Notes: generated by a model not told the origin, from the sequence alone. A stretch of DNA of 64,000 nt from Nguyenibacter vanlangensis (GCF_038719015.1 NZ_CP152276.1:3985501-4049500); one strand, 5' to 3'. Counted from the first letter of the stretch, positions 35,706-44,759 are shown. A program made the numbers and translations.

Positions 35706-36831
35706 GAAGACTAAAGGCGGCATCCGCATCGCAATCGCAGGCGTCGGCAATTGTGCCAGCGCCCTGATCCAGGGCCTGCATTACTACACCCCGGCGCGGG
35801 GCGCCGAGGACGTGGTGGGGCTGATGCACGAATCGCTCGGCGGCTACCGCCCGTCGGACATCGAGGTGGTGGCGGCGTTCGATATCGATGCCCGCAAGGT
35901 CGGCACCGATGTCAGCCGCGCCATCTTCGCGCGTCCGAACTGCGTCGTGACCTTCCAGCCTGAGGTGCCCGACAGCGGCGTGACCGTGCGCATGGGCGCG
36001 GTGCTGGACGGCCTGTCCGAGCACATGGCGGCGTATGACCCGCAGCGTACCTTCGTGCGTGCCGACGTGCCCGAGTCGACCAAGGCCGACATCGTCGCCG
36101 AACTGCGCCGCAGCGGCGCGCAAATCCTGCTGAACTACCTGCCGGTCGGCTCGGAGCAGGCCGCGCGCTTCTATGCCGAGTGCGCGCTGGAGGCCGGAGT
36201 CGGGTTCATCAACAACATTCCCGTCTTCATCGCCAGCGATCCGGAATTCGCGTCGCGTTTCGCCGCCAAGGGGCTGCCGATCATCGGCGACGACATCAAG
36301 TCGCAGCTTGGCGCCACCATCGTGCATCGCGTGCTGACCGACCTGTTCGCCAAGCGCGGGGTGAAGCTGCTGCGCACCTATCAGTTGAATACCGGCGGCA
36401 ACACCGACTTCCTGAACATGAAGAACCAGCAGCGGCTGGAGTCCAAGAAGACGTCGAAGACCGAGGCCGTGCAGGCGGTCGCCAAGGTGCGCATGGAGGA
36501 CGAGACCATCCATGTCGGCCCCAGCGACTACGTGCCGTGGCAGAACGACAACAAGGTCTGCTTCATCCGCATGGAAGGCCAGTTGTTCGGCAATGTGCCG
36601 ATGGAGCTGGAACTGCGCCTGTCGGTGCAGGATTCGCCCAATTCGGCCGGGGTCGCCATCGACATGATCCGCTGCTGCAAGCTGGCGCTGGACCATGGGG
36701 TCGGTGGCGTGCTGGCCGGTCCCAGCGCCTATTTCTGCAAGCATCCGCCGGTCCAGTACACCGATGACGAGGCGCATGAACTGGTCGAGGCCTTTATCGA
36801 GACCTATGCGGTCCAGGCCGTTCCCGCCTGA
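35704..36831 (+). CDS. ino1: Inositol-1-phosphate synthase
   Basis: A 375-residue NAD-dependent enzyme that turns glucose-6-phosphate into L-myo-inositol-1-phosphate. The N-terminal nucleotide loop is [20 protein letters not shown]; other family segments are [50 protein letters not shown] and [14 protein letters not shown]. The short length and pattern are those of the prokaryotic (actinobacterial/archaeal) form. The stop overlaps the next start by one base (TGATG). It is the first gene of a three-gene inositol unit whose next two enzymes would activate inositol phosphate with CTP and transfer it. Confidence 0.95.
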   Translation: MKTKGGIRIAIAGVGNCASALIQGLHYYTPARGAEDVVGLMHESLGGYRPSDIEVVAAFDIDARKVGTDVSRAIFARPNCVVTFQPEVPDSGVTVRMGAVLDGLSEHMAAYDPQRTFVRADVPESTKADIVAELRRSGAQILLNYLPVGSEQAARFYAECALEAGVGFINNIPVFIASDPEFASRFAAKGLPIIGDDIKSQLGATIVHRVLTDLFAKRGVKLLRTYQLNTGGNTDFLNMKNQQRLESKKTSKTEAVQAVAKVRMEDETIHVGPSDYVPWQNDNKVCFIRMEGQLFGNVPMELELRLSVQDSPNSAGVAIDMIRCCKLALDHGVGGVLAGPSAYFCKHPPVQYTDDEAHELVEAFIETYAVQAVPA

Positions 36832-37547
36832 TGAAATGCCTGATCGTCGCCGCGGGGCAGGGTAGCCGCCTGCGTGACAAGGGGCCGCTGAAGCCGCTGG
36901 TGCCCATCCGGGGGCGTCCGCTGGTTGCCGAAGTCATCGATCGCGCCCGGCGCGGCGGGGTCGATGAATTCGTGATCGTGAACGGCTATCGCGGCGGCGA
37001 ATTGCAGGTTGCCCTGGACGGCATGGCCGAATGCGAGGGCGTGCGCGTCACCCATGTGCATAACCCCGCCTGGGACCGGGCCAACGGCGTATCCGTGCTG
37101 TGCGCCCGTCCGTTCCTGGACGGGGCGTTCCTGCTGACCATGTGCGACCATGTGCTCGATCCCGGGATCAACCGCCTGATGGCGTCGCTGCCGCACCGGC
37201 CCGACAGCGTCACGCTGGGGGTCGATTACGACGTGGCGCGCATGCTGAACGATCCTGACGATGTGACGCGCGTGCGCTGCCGGGACGGCCGGATCGAACG
37301 CATCGGCAAGTCGATCGACGATTTCAACGCGTTCGATACCGGGATCTTCCACTGCACGCCGGCCATGTTCGACGCGCTGGAAAGCAGTCAGGCGGAAGGC
37401 GAGGACAGTATTTCCGGCGCGATGAATACGCTGGCCCGCTGGCGGCGCGCCCATGTGTGCGACATTGGCGGCCGGCTATGGATCGATGTCGACGATCCGG
37501 TGGCCTATGACAAGGCCGAACGCCTGATGGCGCAGGGTGCGCTCTGA
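36831..37547 (+). CDS. CTP:inositol-1-phosphate cytidylyltransferase-like enzyme
   Basis: A 238-residue sugar-nucleotidyltransferase fold protein. The P-loop-like signature AAGQGSRLRDKGPLKPLVPI (residues 7-26), a metal aspartate in MCDHVLDPG (D106), WDRANGVSVL and FNAFDTGIFHCTPAMFDAL resemble the cytidylyltransferase half of the bifunctional di-myo-inositol-phosphate enzymes of hyperthermophiles. Position between inositol-1-phosphate synthase and a CDP-alcohol transferase makes inositol-1-phosphate + CTP to CDP-inositol the most likely reaction. A CDP-glycerol or choline-phosphate-type role is the alternative. Confidence 0.82.
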   Translation: MKCLIVAAGQGSRLRDKGPLKPLVPIRGRPLVAEVIDRARRGGVDEFVIVNGYRGGELQVALDGMAECEGVRVTHVHNPAWDRANGVSVLCARPFLDGAFLLTMCDHVLDPGINRLMASLPHRPDSVTLGVDYDVARMLNDPDDVTRVRCRDGRIERIGKSIDDFNAFDTGIFHCTPAMFDALESSQAEGEDSISGAMNTLARWRRAHVCDIGGRLWIDVDDPVAYDKAERLMAQGAL

Positions 37548-37575
37548 AGGGGGCCGCCCCAGCCGGGAAGACGCG

Positions 37576-38541
37576 ATGGAACAGGGACGGATAGTCGTGG
37601 CCCAGCCGGATCCGGTCAGGCGGACGTCGGAAATCGAAGAGCCGACCAACCTGTATGTCATTCATCCGGTCTCGGCCTGGCTGACGCGGCGTTTCGCGCG
37701 GCTGGGCGTGTCCCCCAACGCGGTGTCGCTGGCCGGCATGGCGGCCGGGCTGCTGGCGGGCGTCGCCTATCATGCCGGCTTTCTGCACGGTTGCGATCCG
37801 CGCGCCGTGCTGGTCGGTTTCGCGCTGATGGTGATCTGGCACGTCATGGACGGCGCCGACGGGCAACTGGCGCGCCTGACGGGCCGATATTCGCAGACCG
37901 GCAAGATTCTGGACGGGGTGTGCGACTATGTCACCTTTGCCGCCGTCTATGTGGGGCTGGCCCTGTCGCTGGCCCCGCGTCATGGCGGCTGGGTCTGGGC
38001 GCTGGTGGCGGTGGCCGGATTCTGCCACGCCGTGCAGTCGGCGGCCTATGAACGGCAGCGCCAGGATTACAATTTCTGGGGCTGGGAGCGGGGGGCGTCG
38101 CCGCTGGCCCGCAATGTCGTCCCGTCCGGCCGGCGGGCCGGGGACGTGCTGTTCGGCCTGTATGCCCGGATCGAGGCGCTGACGACCGCGCTGGGCGAAA
38201 GCGGGCTGAATGGCCGCCTGGCGGTGATGCTGGCGGCCCATCCCGACCGCGCGCCGGATATTCGCCAGCGCTACCGCGCGGCCTTCGCGCCGCAGGTGCG
38301 GCGCTGGTCGGTGCTGTCGGCCAATTACCGCACGCTGGGACTCTTTCTGTGCGCGCTGCCGGGGCGGCCGCTGGCCTATTTCGCCTTCGAGATCGTGGGG
38401 TTCTCGGTCATCCTGCTGGGGCTGCTGCGCCGGCAGCGCCGGTGCGACGCGCGCTTCCTGGCGGCGCTGGAGGGCGTGGCGGCCGAGGCGCCGCCCGCGC
38501 GCCCCGCGCCCGCGAGAGCCCTGTCCGTTAACGTCCGTTAG
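37576..38541 (+). CDS. CDP-alcohol phosphatidyltransferase
   Basis: A 321-residue membrane enzyme. The family motif D-x2-D-G-x2-A-R-x8-G-x3-D-x3-D is complete at residues 92-117 (MDGADGQLARLTGRYSQTGK, then ILDGVCDYV). Several helices surround it; a loop with QSAAYERQRQDYNFWGWERG and a long C-terminal part extend the chain well past the usual 200 residues. With CDP-inositol as the expected donor it would form an inositol phosphodiester, either a lipid (phosphatidylinositol-like, with diacylglycerol) or a soluble di-inositol phosphate. A GGGAAG site precedes the ATG; the gene ends three bases before convergent lptG. Confidence 0.85.
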   Translation: MEQGRIVVAQPDPVRRTSEIEEPTNLYVIHPVSAWLTRRFARLGVSPNAVSLAGMAAGLLAGVAYHAGFLHGCDPRAVLVGFALMVIWHVMDGADGQLARLTGRYSQTGKILDGVCDYVTFAAVYVGLALSLAPRHGGWVWALVAVAGFCHAVQSAAYERQRQDYNFWGWERGASPLARNVVPSGRRAGDVLFGLYARIEALTTALGESGLNGRLAVMLAAHPDRAPDIRQRYRAAFAPQVRRWSVLSANYRTLGLFLCALPGRPLAYFAFEIVGFSVILLGLLRRQRRCDARFLAALEGVAAEAPPARPAPARALSVNVR

Positions 38542-38544
38542 TGT

Positions 38545-39612
38545 TCAGTCCCGCGTCGTGATCAGCAGGTAGGCCGCCGACATCATCAGCAGCAGCGACG
38601 GCGTCAGCGCGGTCAGCGCCGGGTTGAGGTCGAACAGCAGGCCCAGGCGGCTGGTGATTTCCTGCCCGAGCGAGAAGATCGTGGCGATCGCCACCCCGAT
38701 CGCCATGCGATAGCCGACATTCTGCGCGCGCGGCGGCCCGAACACGAACGGCGCCGCGCAGGCGATCAGCGCGATCATCGCGAACGGGATGCTGATCCGC
38801 TCCCAGAGTTCCTGTTCGTAGCGCGTGGCAGGGAGGTGATGGCGCTTGAGGTCCTGGATATAGCGGTAGAGCGCGATCGGCGGCGCGCTTTCGGGCGGCA
38901 GGCTGAGGAAGCGGATCTGCCGCGACGACAGGAAGGCGGGCCAGGCCAGGCTGTCCAGGTGATCGGTGCGGAATTGCGACGCGGCGATCGTCTTGCGCGT
39001 CACGTCGCGCAGCATCCACACGTCGTCGGCGCCGATCCGCGCCCCGGCGGCGTGCAGATATTCCGTCATGCCGCCATCGGGGGCGAAACGGTAGATATCG
39101 ACGTCTTCGGCCTGGGTCTCGACGGGAAAGCGGCGCACGCTGAGGAACTGGTCGTCGCCATGGGCCCAGAAGCTTTGGCCGCGCTCGCCCGCGACGCTGG
39201 CCAGGGCGTTGTCGTGCCGTTCCTGCGCCATCTGCCGCGTCGGCGGCACGACGAACTGTGCCAGCAGGAACAGGGCCACGACGATGGGGGCCACCAGGCG
39301 CAGCACCGCGGCGATGATGCGCGTCTCGGACAGGCCGATCCCCTGCAGCGCGGTCAGTTCCGAATGTTTCGCCAGCCCCCCCAGCCCCAGCAGGCAGGCC
39401 AGCAGCATGGCGATGGGCGTGACCTGCAGGAAGCGCGCGGGACTGAGCAGCGCGGCATAGGCCACCGCGTCGGCCAGCCGGTACCGGCCGTGCCCGACCA
39501 GGGGGAGCTGGTCGACGAATTCCAGCAGGCTGAACAGGGCGGTCAGCCCCATCGCCACCAGCAGGAAGGCGCGCAGCGTCACCATCTGGATATAGCGGTC
39601 GAAACGCTTCAT
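38545..39612 (-). CDS. lptG: LPS export permease LptG
   Basis: A 355-residue inner-membrane permease with six helices flanking a periplasmic domain: helix-1 start MKRFDRYIQMVTLRAFLLVA, then PARFLQVTPIAMLLACLLGL, KHSELTALQGIGLSETRI, and the C-terminal YRMAIGVAIATIFSLGQEIT. With LptF and the ATPase LptB it extracts lipopolysaccharide from the membrane. The start overlaps the lptF stop by four bases (ATGA). It converges with the inositol operon. Confidence 0.92.
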   Translation of the reverse strand: MKRFDRYIQMVTLRAFLLVAMGLTALFSLLEFVDQLPLVGHGRYRLADAVAYAALLSPARFLQVTPIAMLLACLLGLGGLAKHSELTALQGIGLSETRIIAAVLRLVAPIVVALFLLAQFVVPPTRQMAQERHDNALASVAGERGQSFWAHGDDQFLSVRRFPVETQAEDVDIYRFAPDGGMTEYLHAAGARIGADDVWMLRDVTRKTIAASQFRTDHLDSLAWPAFLSSRQIRFLSLPPESAPPIALYRYIQDLKRHHLPATRYEQELWERISIPFAMIALIACAAPFVFGPPRAQNVGYRMAIGVAIATIFSLGQEITSRLGLLFDLNPALTALTPSLLLMMSAAYLLITTRD

Positions 39613-40739
39613 GCCCGGCGGACCCGGTCCGTCAGGCCCGCCGCGATCTGGTCGCGCAGCAGGAAGGCCGCCAGGGCCGCCAGCATCGCCGGCGCCCACC
39701 AGATGCCGGGCAGCGTGCCGACCATGCCATGCTGCACCCAGGTCCGCGCCGAGGTGTAGAGCAGGTAATAGACGAAGAAGATCAGGATCGCGGTGCCCAG
39801 CTTGCCGTAGCGGTTCTGCCGCGGGCGTCCGCGCGCCAGCGGCACCGCCAGCAACGCCAGCAGCAGGGTGGTGAGCGGCGTCGAAAGCCGCCACTGGAAT
39901 TCCGCCACGTCGGCGGCGTCGTGCGAGCGGGCGATCCGCAGGCTGCCGGCGGCCACCGAACTGTAGCCCGGCGTGGCGGCCTGATGGCGGTTCGGATCCT
40001 GGGTCAGAGCGCGCACCGTCATGATCCGGTCCTGGCCGCCGGGCTGGGTGGCGATGTCATAGACATGGGCATTGCGCAGCACGACCAGGCGCTCCGGCGG
40101 GGTCTTTTCCGCCGGGCCTTTTGCCACCTGACCGTTTTCAGCCGGGCCGTCTTCCGTCGGGAAGCCCAGTTCGGCGTGGATGATCTGGGTTTCCTTCGCG
40201 TGGCGGATCCGCACGAAGACGTCGCGCGCCGGCGTGCCGGGGCCTTGGCGGCGGGTCAGGAAGATCACGCGCGCGCCGTTCTGCACCACATAGAAGGTGC
40301 CGGCCTGCATCGCGTCGACATCCAGAGTCAGGGCGGCGGCCTGGGACAGGTCGTGCAGCCGGTGATAGGCCCAGGGCCGGACGATCAGCGACAGGCTGCC
40401 CACCGCCAGGGCGACGGCGCCGGCCAGCACCATGACATGGCGCAGCATCATCCCCGGAGTTACGCGCAGCGCATGCAGGGCCGTGATCTCGGAATTGCCG
40501 TACAGCGTGCCCAGCGCCAGCACGATGGACAGGTACAGCGAGACCGGCACCAGCACTTCCAGCCCGATCAGCAGCTTCAGCGCGACCAGGGTCAGGATCG
40601 TATGGGCGGACAGCAGGCCGTTGACCGCTTCGGACAGGAAATCGGCCGCGCTGTAGCTGGCGAACAGGGCCATGCAGATACTCAGCATCGCCGCCATCGG
40701 CTTGCCGATTTCACGCAGCAGATAGGTCCGAATGATCAA
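39609..40739 (-). CDS. lptF: LPS export permease LptF
   Basis: A 376-residue partner of LptG with the same six-helix plus beta-jellyroll plan: MIIRTYLLREIGKPMAAMLS, YLSIVLALGTLYGNSEITAL with HALRVTPGMML, and C-terminal FQWRLSTPLTTLLLALLAVP. A small insert (about 205-220, PAENGQVAKGPAEKTPPER) lies in the periplasmic domain. It is coupled to lptG by overlap. It is not next to a leucyl aminopeptidase gene as in many proteobacteria. Confidence 0.92.
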   Translation of the reverse strand: MIIRTYLLREIGKPMAAMLSICMALFASYSAADFLSEAVNGLLSAHTILTLVALKLLIGLEVLVPVSLYLSIVLALGTLYGNSEITALHALRVTPGMMLRHVMVLAGAVALAVGSLSLIVRPWAYHRLHDLSQAAALTLDVDAMQAGTFYVVQNGARVIFLTRRQGPGTPARDVFVRIRHAKETQIIHAELGFPTEDGPAENGQVAKGPAEKTPPERLVVLRNAHVYDIATQPGGQDRIMTVRALTQDPNRHQAATPGYSSVAAGSLRIARSHDAADVAEFQWRLSTPLTTLLLALLAVPLARGRPRQNRYGKLGTAILIFFVYYLLYTSARTWVQHGMVGTLPGIWWAPAMLAALAAFLLRDQIAAGLTDRVRRA

Positions 40740-40895
40740 AGGGGCATACCGTCCATGATGCGCGCCGATCCTGGCTGCCGAATTCCGGCTGTCGGTCCCG
40801 GCAGGTCCGTCCCGGCGCGGCCAAGACCAGGCATCGGAGCCGCGCGCACCCTGTTTCCGGACGGGCAGGCATCATAGGCAACCGGTTTCCGGCCG

Positions 40896-42227
40896 TCAAA
40901 CACCGGGTCGATGGGCCGCGTTCCGGCGCGGTGCCGCCTGGTCCGCCAGCCCGTCCGGCGGCAGGACGGGCGAGCCGGTCCGCAGCAGGTGAACCAGCCA
41001 GCGGCGCGACTGGCGGCGCCAGGCGCGGCGTTGCGGCCCCCGCCAGCCGCCGGACCGGGGGGATGGCATGTCCAGCCGTTCGGTGATGGCGTCCAGGATA
41101 CGCTGGGCCCGCGCCCCCCAGGTCATGGTGTGGCTTTCGGCCAGGGCGGTCCGCGCCAGCCGCCCGGCCAGCGCCGGATCGTCCAGCAGCCGGCGCAGGG
41201 TCCGGGCCAGGGCCGGCGGAGCATCCGGCTGGCACAGCAGCGCGTTTTCCCCGTCGCGCAGGACTTCGCGCACGTCGGGCGTGTTGCCCGCCACGATCGG
41301 CCGGCCGGACGCCATGTAGAAGAACAGCTTCAGCGGCAGCACCGTCGAGCCGAAGCGCGCCAGCGGCTGCAGCGACGGCGGGATCAGCAGCACGTCGGCG
41401 GCGTGGATATACTGGCCGAGGATCTCGGGCGGCTGGAAGGGGACGGCCCGGACATTGGGCAGCGCCTGCGCCATGGCCTCGATCGGGCCCTCGCCATAGG
41501 AGCCGACCAGGATGAACAGCAGGTCGGGCAGGAGGCGCGCGGCCTCGATCATCACCGCCAGTCCCTTCTTGTGGTTGACCCGTCCGGTATAGACCACGGT
41601 CTGCGCATCGGCCGGGATGTCCAGCGCCCGCCGGGCCGCGTCGCGCCCGATCGGGGCGTCCAGCCGTTCGGGTTCGAACCCGTTGCGGATGCATTGCAGC
41701 TTGTCGGCGGGAATCCCCAGCTCGAGATATTTTTGCCGCGTATAGTCGGAATGGCAGATATTGACCACGAAGCGCCGGTGGCACATCAGCCGGTACAGAA
41801 AGGGGCGCAGCGGCGGGATCTGGTCCGGCCAGGGCCGGTAATGGTCGAACACCACGCGCTGGCCGAACCGGATCGCCACCCAGGCGATCCACAGATTGCG
41901 GGTATAGACGAGATCTGCCCGGCGGAAGGCGCTGCGCCAGACGATCGTCAGCCCGCAGGCCAGATGGCGTGCCCAAGGCGGCGAGAGCGGTGCCCAGGCC
42001 CGCGCCACCGCCAGGCCCGTCGCCTGCCGCAAGGCCGCGGATGCGGCCTGGTCCGGCAGGGGCACGTGCAGCGCCGCCCCGGTGGTCAGCCGCGCCAGAT
42101 AGCGCGCGGTGGTCAGGAAGACCTCGGCGTCGGCCTCGGTGCTGGGAAGCGGGTTTTCGAAGGCGAACAGGATGCGTAACGCCCCGCCTTGAACCGCATC
42201 GGTGGGGGGCGGGCTGGTCTGTGTCAT
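40896..42227 (-). CDS. GT4-type glycosyltransferase
   Basis: A 443-residue GT-B glycosyltransferase. The N-terminal half has NICHSDYTRQKYLELGIPAD and the donor half has VVYTGRVNHKKGLAVMIEAA, LVGSYGEGPIEAMA and PLKLFFYMASGRPIVAGNTP with DVREVLRDGENALL, the group-1 pattern. The last about 60 residues are basic and atypical. Acceptor and sugar are unknown; LPS, an exopolysaccharide or an inositol lipid are candidates given neighbours, but it is 156 bases from lptF and oriented with it. The ATG of MTQTSPPP is chosen; the frame stays open upstream to 42407. Confidence 0.82.
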   Translation of the reverse strand: MTQTSPPPTDAVQGGALRILFAFENPLPSTEADAEVFLTTARYLARLTTGAALHVPLPDQAASAALRQATGLAVARAWAPLSPPWARHLACGLTIVWRSAFRRADLVYTRNLWIAWVAIRFGQRVVFDHYRPWPDQIPPLRPFLYRLMCHRRFVVNICHSDYTRQKYLELGIPADKLQCIRNGFEPERLDAPIGRDAARRALDIPADAQTVVYTGRVNHKKGLAVMIEAARLLPDLLFILVGSYGEGPIEAMAQALPNVRAVPFQPPEILGQYIHAADVLLIPPSLQPLARFGSTVLPLKLFFYMASGRPIVAGNTPDVREVLRDGENALLCQPDAPPALARTLRRLLDDPALAGRLARTALAESHTMTWGARAQRILDAITERLDMPSPRSGGWRGPQRRAWRRQSRRWLVHLLRTGSPVLPPDGLADQAAPRRNAAHRPGV

Positions 42228-42481
42228 GTCGAAATCCGCTTTTCGTCCCGCCAGGCCGGGCTGGCGGCGCATATGAGCGGGAATGCCGGTTGCTGTCCAG
42301 AACCGCTTCATCCGGAACCATTTTGTCCGGAAGAGTCGGGGCCGTTCGCCGGGGCTGGTACCGGCGGGCGGCGGCCGTGGCATCAGGCATCTCGCGCGGG
42401 CGTGCAACCATCTCGGTTCCGCGACGCTAGAGGTGAGTTACCGGACAAAGCGTCCTGCCCGCGCCTCAGGAGCCAACGGTC

Positions 42482-42577
42482 ATGCCTGACCTGACATTCA
42501 CTGAAATCCTGTCTCGTCTGATGGTGCTGCGCGCGCAGGTCTCGGGCCCTCATTCGGTGCCGGTCGCCCGGAACTGA
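42482..42577 (+). CDS. Candidate 31-residue mini-protein
   Basis: An ATG reading frame (starts MPDLTFTEILSRLMVLRAQV, ends VPVARN) is preceded by AGGAG at a suitable distance. The peptide is amphipathic and does not resemble any family known to me. It could be a real small gene or a leader for the downstream XRE gene; the evidence is only the ribosome site and the length. Confidence 0.3.
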   Translation: MPDLTFTEILSRLMVLRAQVSGPHSVPVARN

Positions 42578-42623
42578 CTCACCGGTAATGGCATGTCGTA
42601 CAGAAGTATCGGGTATTGGAGGC

Positions 42624-42659
42624 CGGGATTAAATCCCGAATTTGATGGTGACCATCAAA
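42624..42659. promoter_or_regulatory. Two adjoining palindromes upstream of XRE gene
   Basis: CGGGATT-A-AATCCCG (42624-42638) is followed two bases later by TTTGATGGT-G-ACCATCAAA (42641-42659). Both are perfect odd-length palindromes, the usual shape of operators for dimeric helix-turn-helix repressors. They lie about 90 bases before the XRE regulator start, suggesting autoregulation; short hairpins are also possible. Confidence 0.55.
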
Positions 42660-42748
42660 TCAACACAAATTTCGTAATGTAATTTCTTTTGAAGATATTA
42701 TGGCCGGGATCGTGCCCGCCACCACCTTGTTTTGAATGGAGAATGGCT

Positions 42749-43288
42749 ATGACAGACAATGTGGCGATGATCGACAGGGACCCCCTGCTGCTGGCCGGCG
42801 CCACCGCCCATGCCCTTGAGCCCCGCGCGCTTGACGCGGACGGTTCGGCTGCGGCCGCGCGGCATCATGCGGACGATCTGATGCATCATGTCCGCGCGCC
42901 GGTCTTGACGCAGGATGAGCGGATCGGCGGAGCCAAGATGTCGCGGCCGACGCCGGCGCAGCAACTGGGCAAGCGTATCCAGGCCCTGCGGAAGGCCGCG
43001 GGCATGAACCAGTACCAATTGGCCGACCGGCTGGGCATGTCGCGGTCGGCCGTCGCGTTCTGGGAGACCGGGCGCGAGAGCAGCGCGCGCAAGCATATTC
43101 CGCGCCTGGCCCGTCTGTTCGGCGTGTCCGAGGAAGCGTTCCTGACCGACCAGCACGACGAAAGCCATGAGATGACGCTGACGTCCGACGAGCACGACCT
43201 GCTGGTGCTGTACCGGATGCTGGATGCGACGGACAAGCTGTCGGCCCAGAAATGGATCGAAAAGCGGGTCGTGCGCCAAGGCCAGTGA
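42749..43288 (+). CDS. XRE-family helix-turn-helix regulator
   Basis: A 179-residue DNA-binding protein. The HTH_3 domain is central (QQLGKRIQALRKAAGMNQYQ and LADRLGMSRSAVAFWETGRE, about residues 70-125), preceded by a poorly conserved 65-residue N-terminal region rich in Ala/His/Asp, and followed by a helical tail ending in LSAQKWIEKRVV. The layout resembles phage-like or stress repressors without a recognisable peptidase domain. GGAGA six bases before ATG 42749 favours this start over 42743. The palindromes upstream are likely its own operators. Confidence 0.82.
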   Translation: MTDNVAMIDRDPLLLAGATAHALEPRALDADGSAAAARHHADDLMHHVRAPVLTQDERIGGAKMSRPTPAQQLGKRIQALRKAAGMNQYQLADRLGMSRSAVAFWETGRESSARKHIPRLARLFGVSEEAFLTDQHDESHEMTLTSDEHDLLVLYRMLDATDKLSAQKWIEKRVVRQGQ

Positions 43289-43348
43289 TGCCGGGGACAA
43301 TGATCTCGGAAGCACCTGGGATCCCGGACGCACCCGGCCGGGTCCGGG

Positions 43349-43993
43349 TCAGCGCGCCAGCGTGACCAGGATCGGCCGGTGGTCCGACGGGCCGTAGGGC
43401 AGGGCGCTGCACGACACGCAATGCAGGGCGCGCGCCACGCAGCGATCCAGGCGTAGCGGCAGGACGCCGTACATGCGGTGCGTTGCCGTTCGCGGGCCCA
43501 GATCGGTGAAGCCGGGCGGGCAGGTCGGCCCGACGGCGTTGAAATCGCCCATGATGACGTCGATGTCGGGACAGGCCGACAGGATGTGGCGGATCTGCCG
43601 CCGGTTGGCGCGCTGGCCATGGTCCAGATGCACGTTCGCGATGCGCAGTCCGCCCGTGCGCCCCTCCATATGCCCATCCATGCGGATGATCTGTGCGGCG
43701 CGCGGCGCGACCGAACGGCGGATGGGGACCGGCAGGTCGCGGCGGGTCGCGGCGGGCAGCATCAATTGCGTCGCCTGGACCGGATGCGGGCTCCACATGG
43801 CCGGGGCGTGCGGACGCGGCGGCGCCATGGCGCGGTGGTACCGGCCGCCCAGCAAGTCCGGCAGCGCGTCCAGGCCCGCCGTCGTTTCCTGCATCAGCAC
43901 CAGGTCCGGTGCGACGTCCCGGATCAGCCGGGCCACGTCGTGGCAGCCGGCGCCGCGCCGTACCAGCAGGTTCCAACTGAGGATACGCAGCAT
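43349..43993 (-). CDS. Endonuclease/exonuclease/phosphatase-family hydrolase
   Basis: A 214-residue EEP-fold enzyme. Motifs in order are ILSWNLLVRRG, the glutamate in LVLMQETTAGLD, NVHLDHGQ, the catalytic segment DVIMGDFNAVGP and C-terminal PSDHRPILVTLA. These are shared by AP endonucleases, sphingomyelinases and many phosphodiesterases; no signal peptide is seen. Start at MLRILSW fits the fold; the frame extends upstream by eight residues. It converges with the XRE gene. Confidence 0.83.
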   Translation of the reverse strand: MLRILSWNLLVRRGAGCHDVARLIRDVAPDLVLMQETTAGLDALPDLLGGRYHRAMAPPRPHAPAMWSPHPVQATQLMLPAATRRDLPVPIRRSVAPRAAQIIRMDGHMEGRTGGLRIANVHLDHGQRANRRQIRHILSACPDIDVIMGDFNAVGPTCPPGFTDLGPRTATHRMYGVLPLRLDRCVARALHCVSCSALPYGPSDHRPILVTLAR

Positions 43994-44001
43994 GTGCCGG
44001 C

Positions 44002-44586
44002 CTATTGGAACCGGCACGGCCGGTCGATCGTGGGGGCCTGGTCGGTCTGGATGACCATCAGCGTCACCGGTCCGTCGCCGACATTGCCGGCATTGTGTCC
44101 GATATGTCCCCTGGCGTCACGGCGGGACATCTGGTCCTCGCCCAGCGAGAGGTCGCCGGGCCCCATGACCACGCGGGTGCCGTCCATCGCCTCGACGAAC
44201 CATGTGCCGCGCAGGGGAATGATCCATTGCACCGTCGGGTCCGGGTGCCAGGTGCCGTCCCAGTGCGCCGGCTGCACGGTCGAAATGATGGTCGTGCGGC
44301 CGGGCGGCAGCCGGTCCTGCCATTGCGGGCCGGCCGGCTTCGACATGGATTTCAGGATGTAGCGGTGAAAATGGCAGCGCGTCAGGTGGCTGACGCCTTT
44401 CGAATCGGTCCAGTTGTGCCAATAGACGCCCTGCGGGGCGGCGTCGGACGCGGTTGCGTCCGCTGGCATCATCGCCGGCATCATTGCCGGCATCATTGGT
44501 GGAATCATCGTGAGCATCGTCGTCAGAATTCTCGCGCGCGCCCAGTGCGCGTGCAACCGGCGATGGAGCGGATCGGTGTCGGTCAT
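44002..44586 (-). CDS. Cupin-type protein with MMPA-repeat N-terminus
   Basis: A 194-residue protein. The C-terminal half has a single cupin-like barrel (AHWDGTWHPDPTVQWIIPLR, VMGPGDLSLGEDQMS, RGHIGHNAG), with histidines that could bind a metal. The N-terminus carries three direct MMPA tetrapeptides from a 12-base DNA repeat (44465-44512). GGAGGAATGCGGCC upstream of the ATG supports the long start. Function is unknown; the EEP gene begins nine bases downstream in the same direction, so the two may form an operon. Confidence 0.7.
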   Translation of the reverse strand: MTDTDPLHRRLHAHWARARILTTMLTMIPPMMPAMMPAMMPADATASDAAPQGVYWHNWTDSKGVSHLTRCHFHRYILKSMSKPAGPQWQDRLPPGRTTIISTVQPAHWDGTWHPDPTVQWIIPLRGTWFVEAMDGTRVVMGPGDLSLGEDQMSRRDARGHIGHNAGNVGDGPVTLMVIQTDQAPTIDRPCRFQ

Positions 44587-44759
44587 GGCCGCATTCCTCC
44601 TGCCCGCCGATCATGCCCGTCCCGCCGTGTCCTGTCCGGTCCTTGGACTTCAAAAATCCTTTTATTTGCCTCGGGCCCGGATCGCGGGGATTCTGGACGC
44701 GATGTCTTGCGGTCCTGCCTGGCGGCCCTGCCCGGCCGGGCCCGGTCGAAAGGGGTGGG

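Larger units (their letters stand above)
42228..42748. other. Intergenic region with regulatory palindromes
   Basis: About 520 bases between the glycosyltransferase and the XRE regulator. It contains the candidate mini-gene at 42482 and two palindromes at 42624-42659. The last 110 bases before the regulator are strongly A+T-rich compared with the surroundings, consistent with a promoter. Confidence 0.55.
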
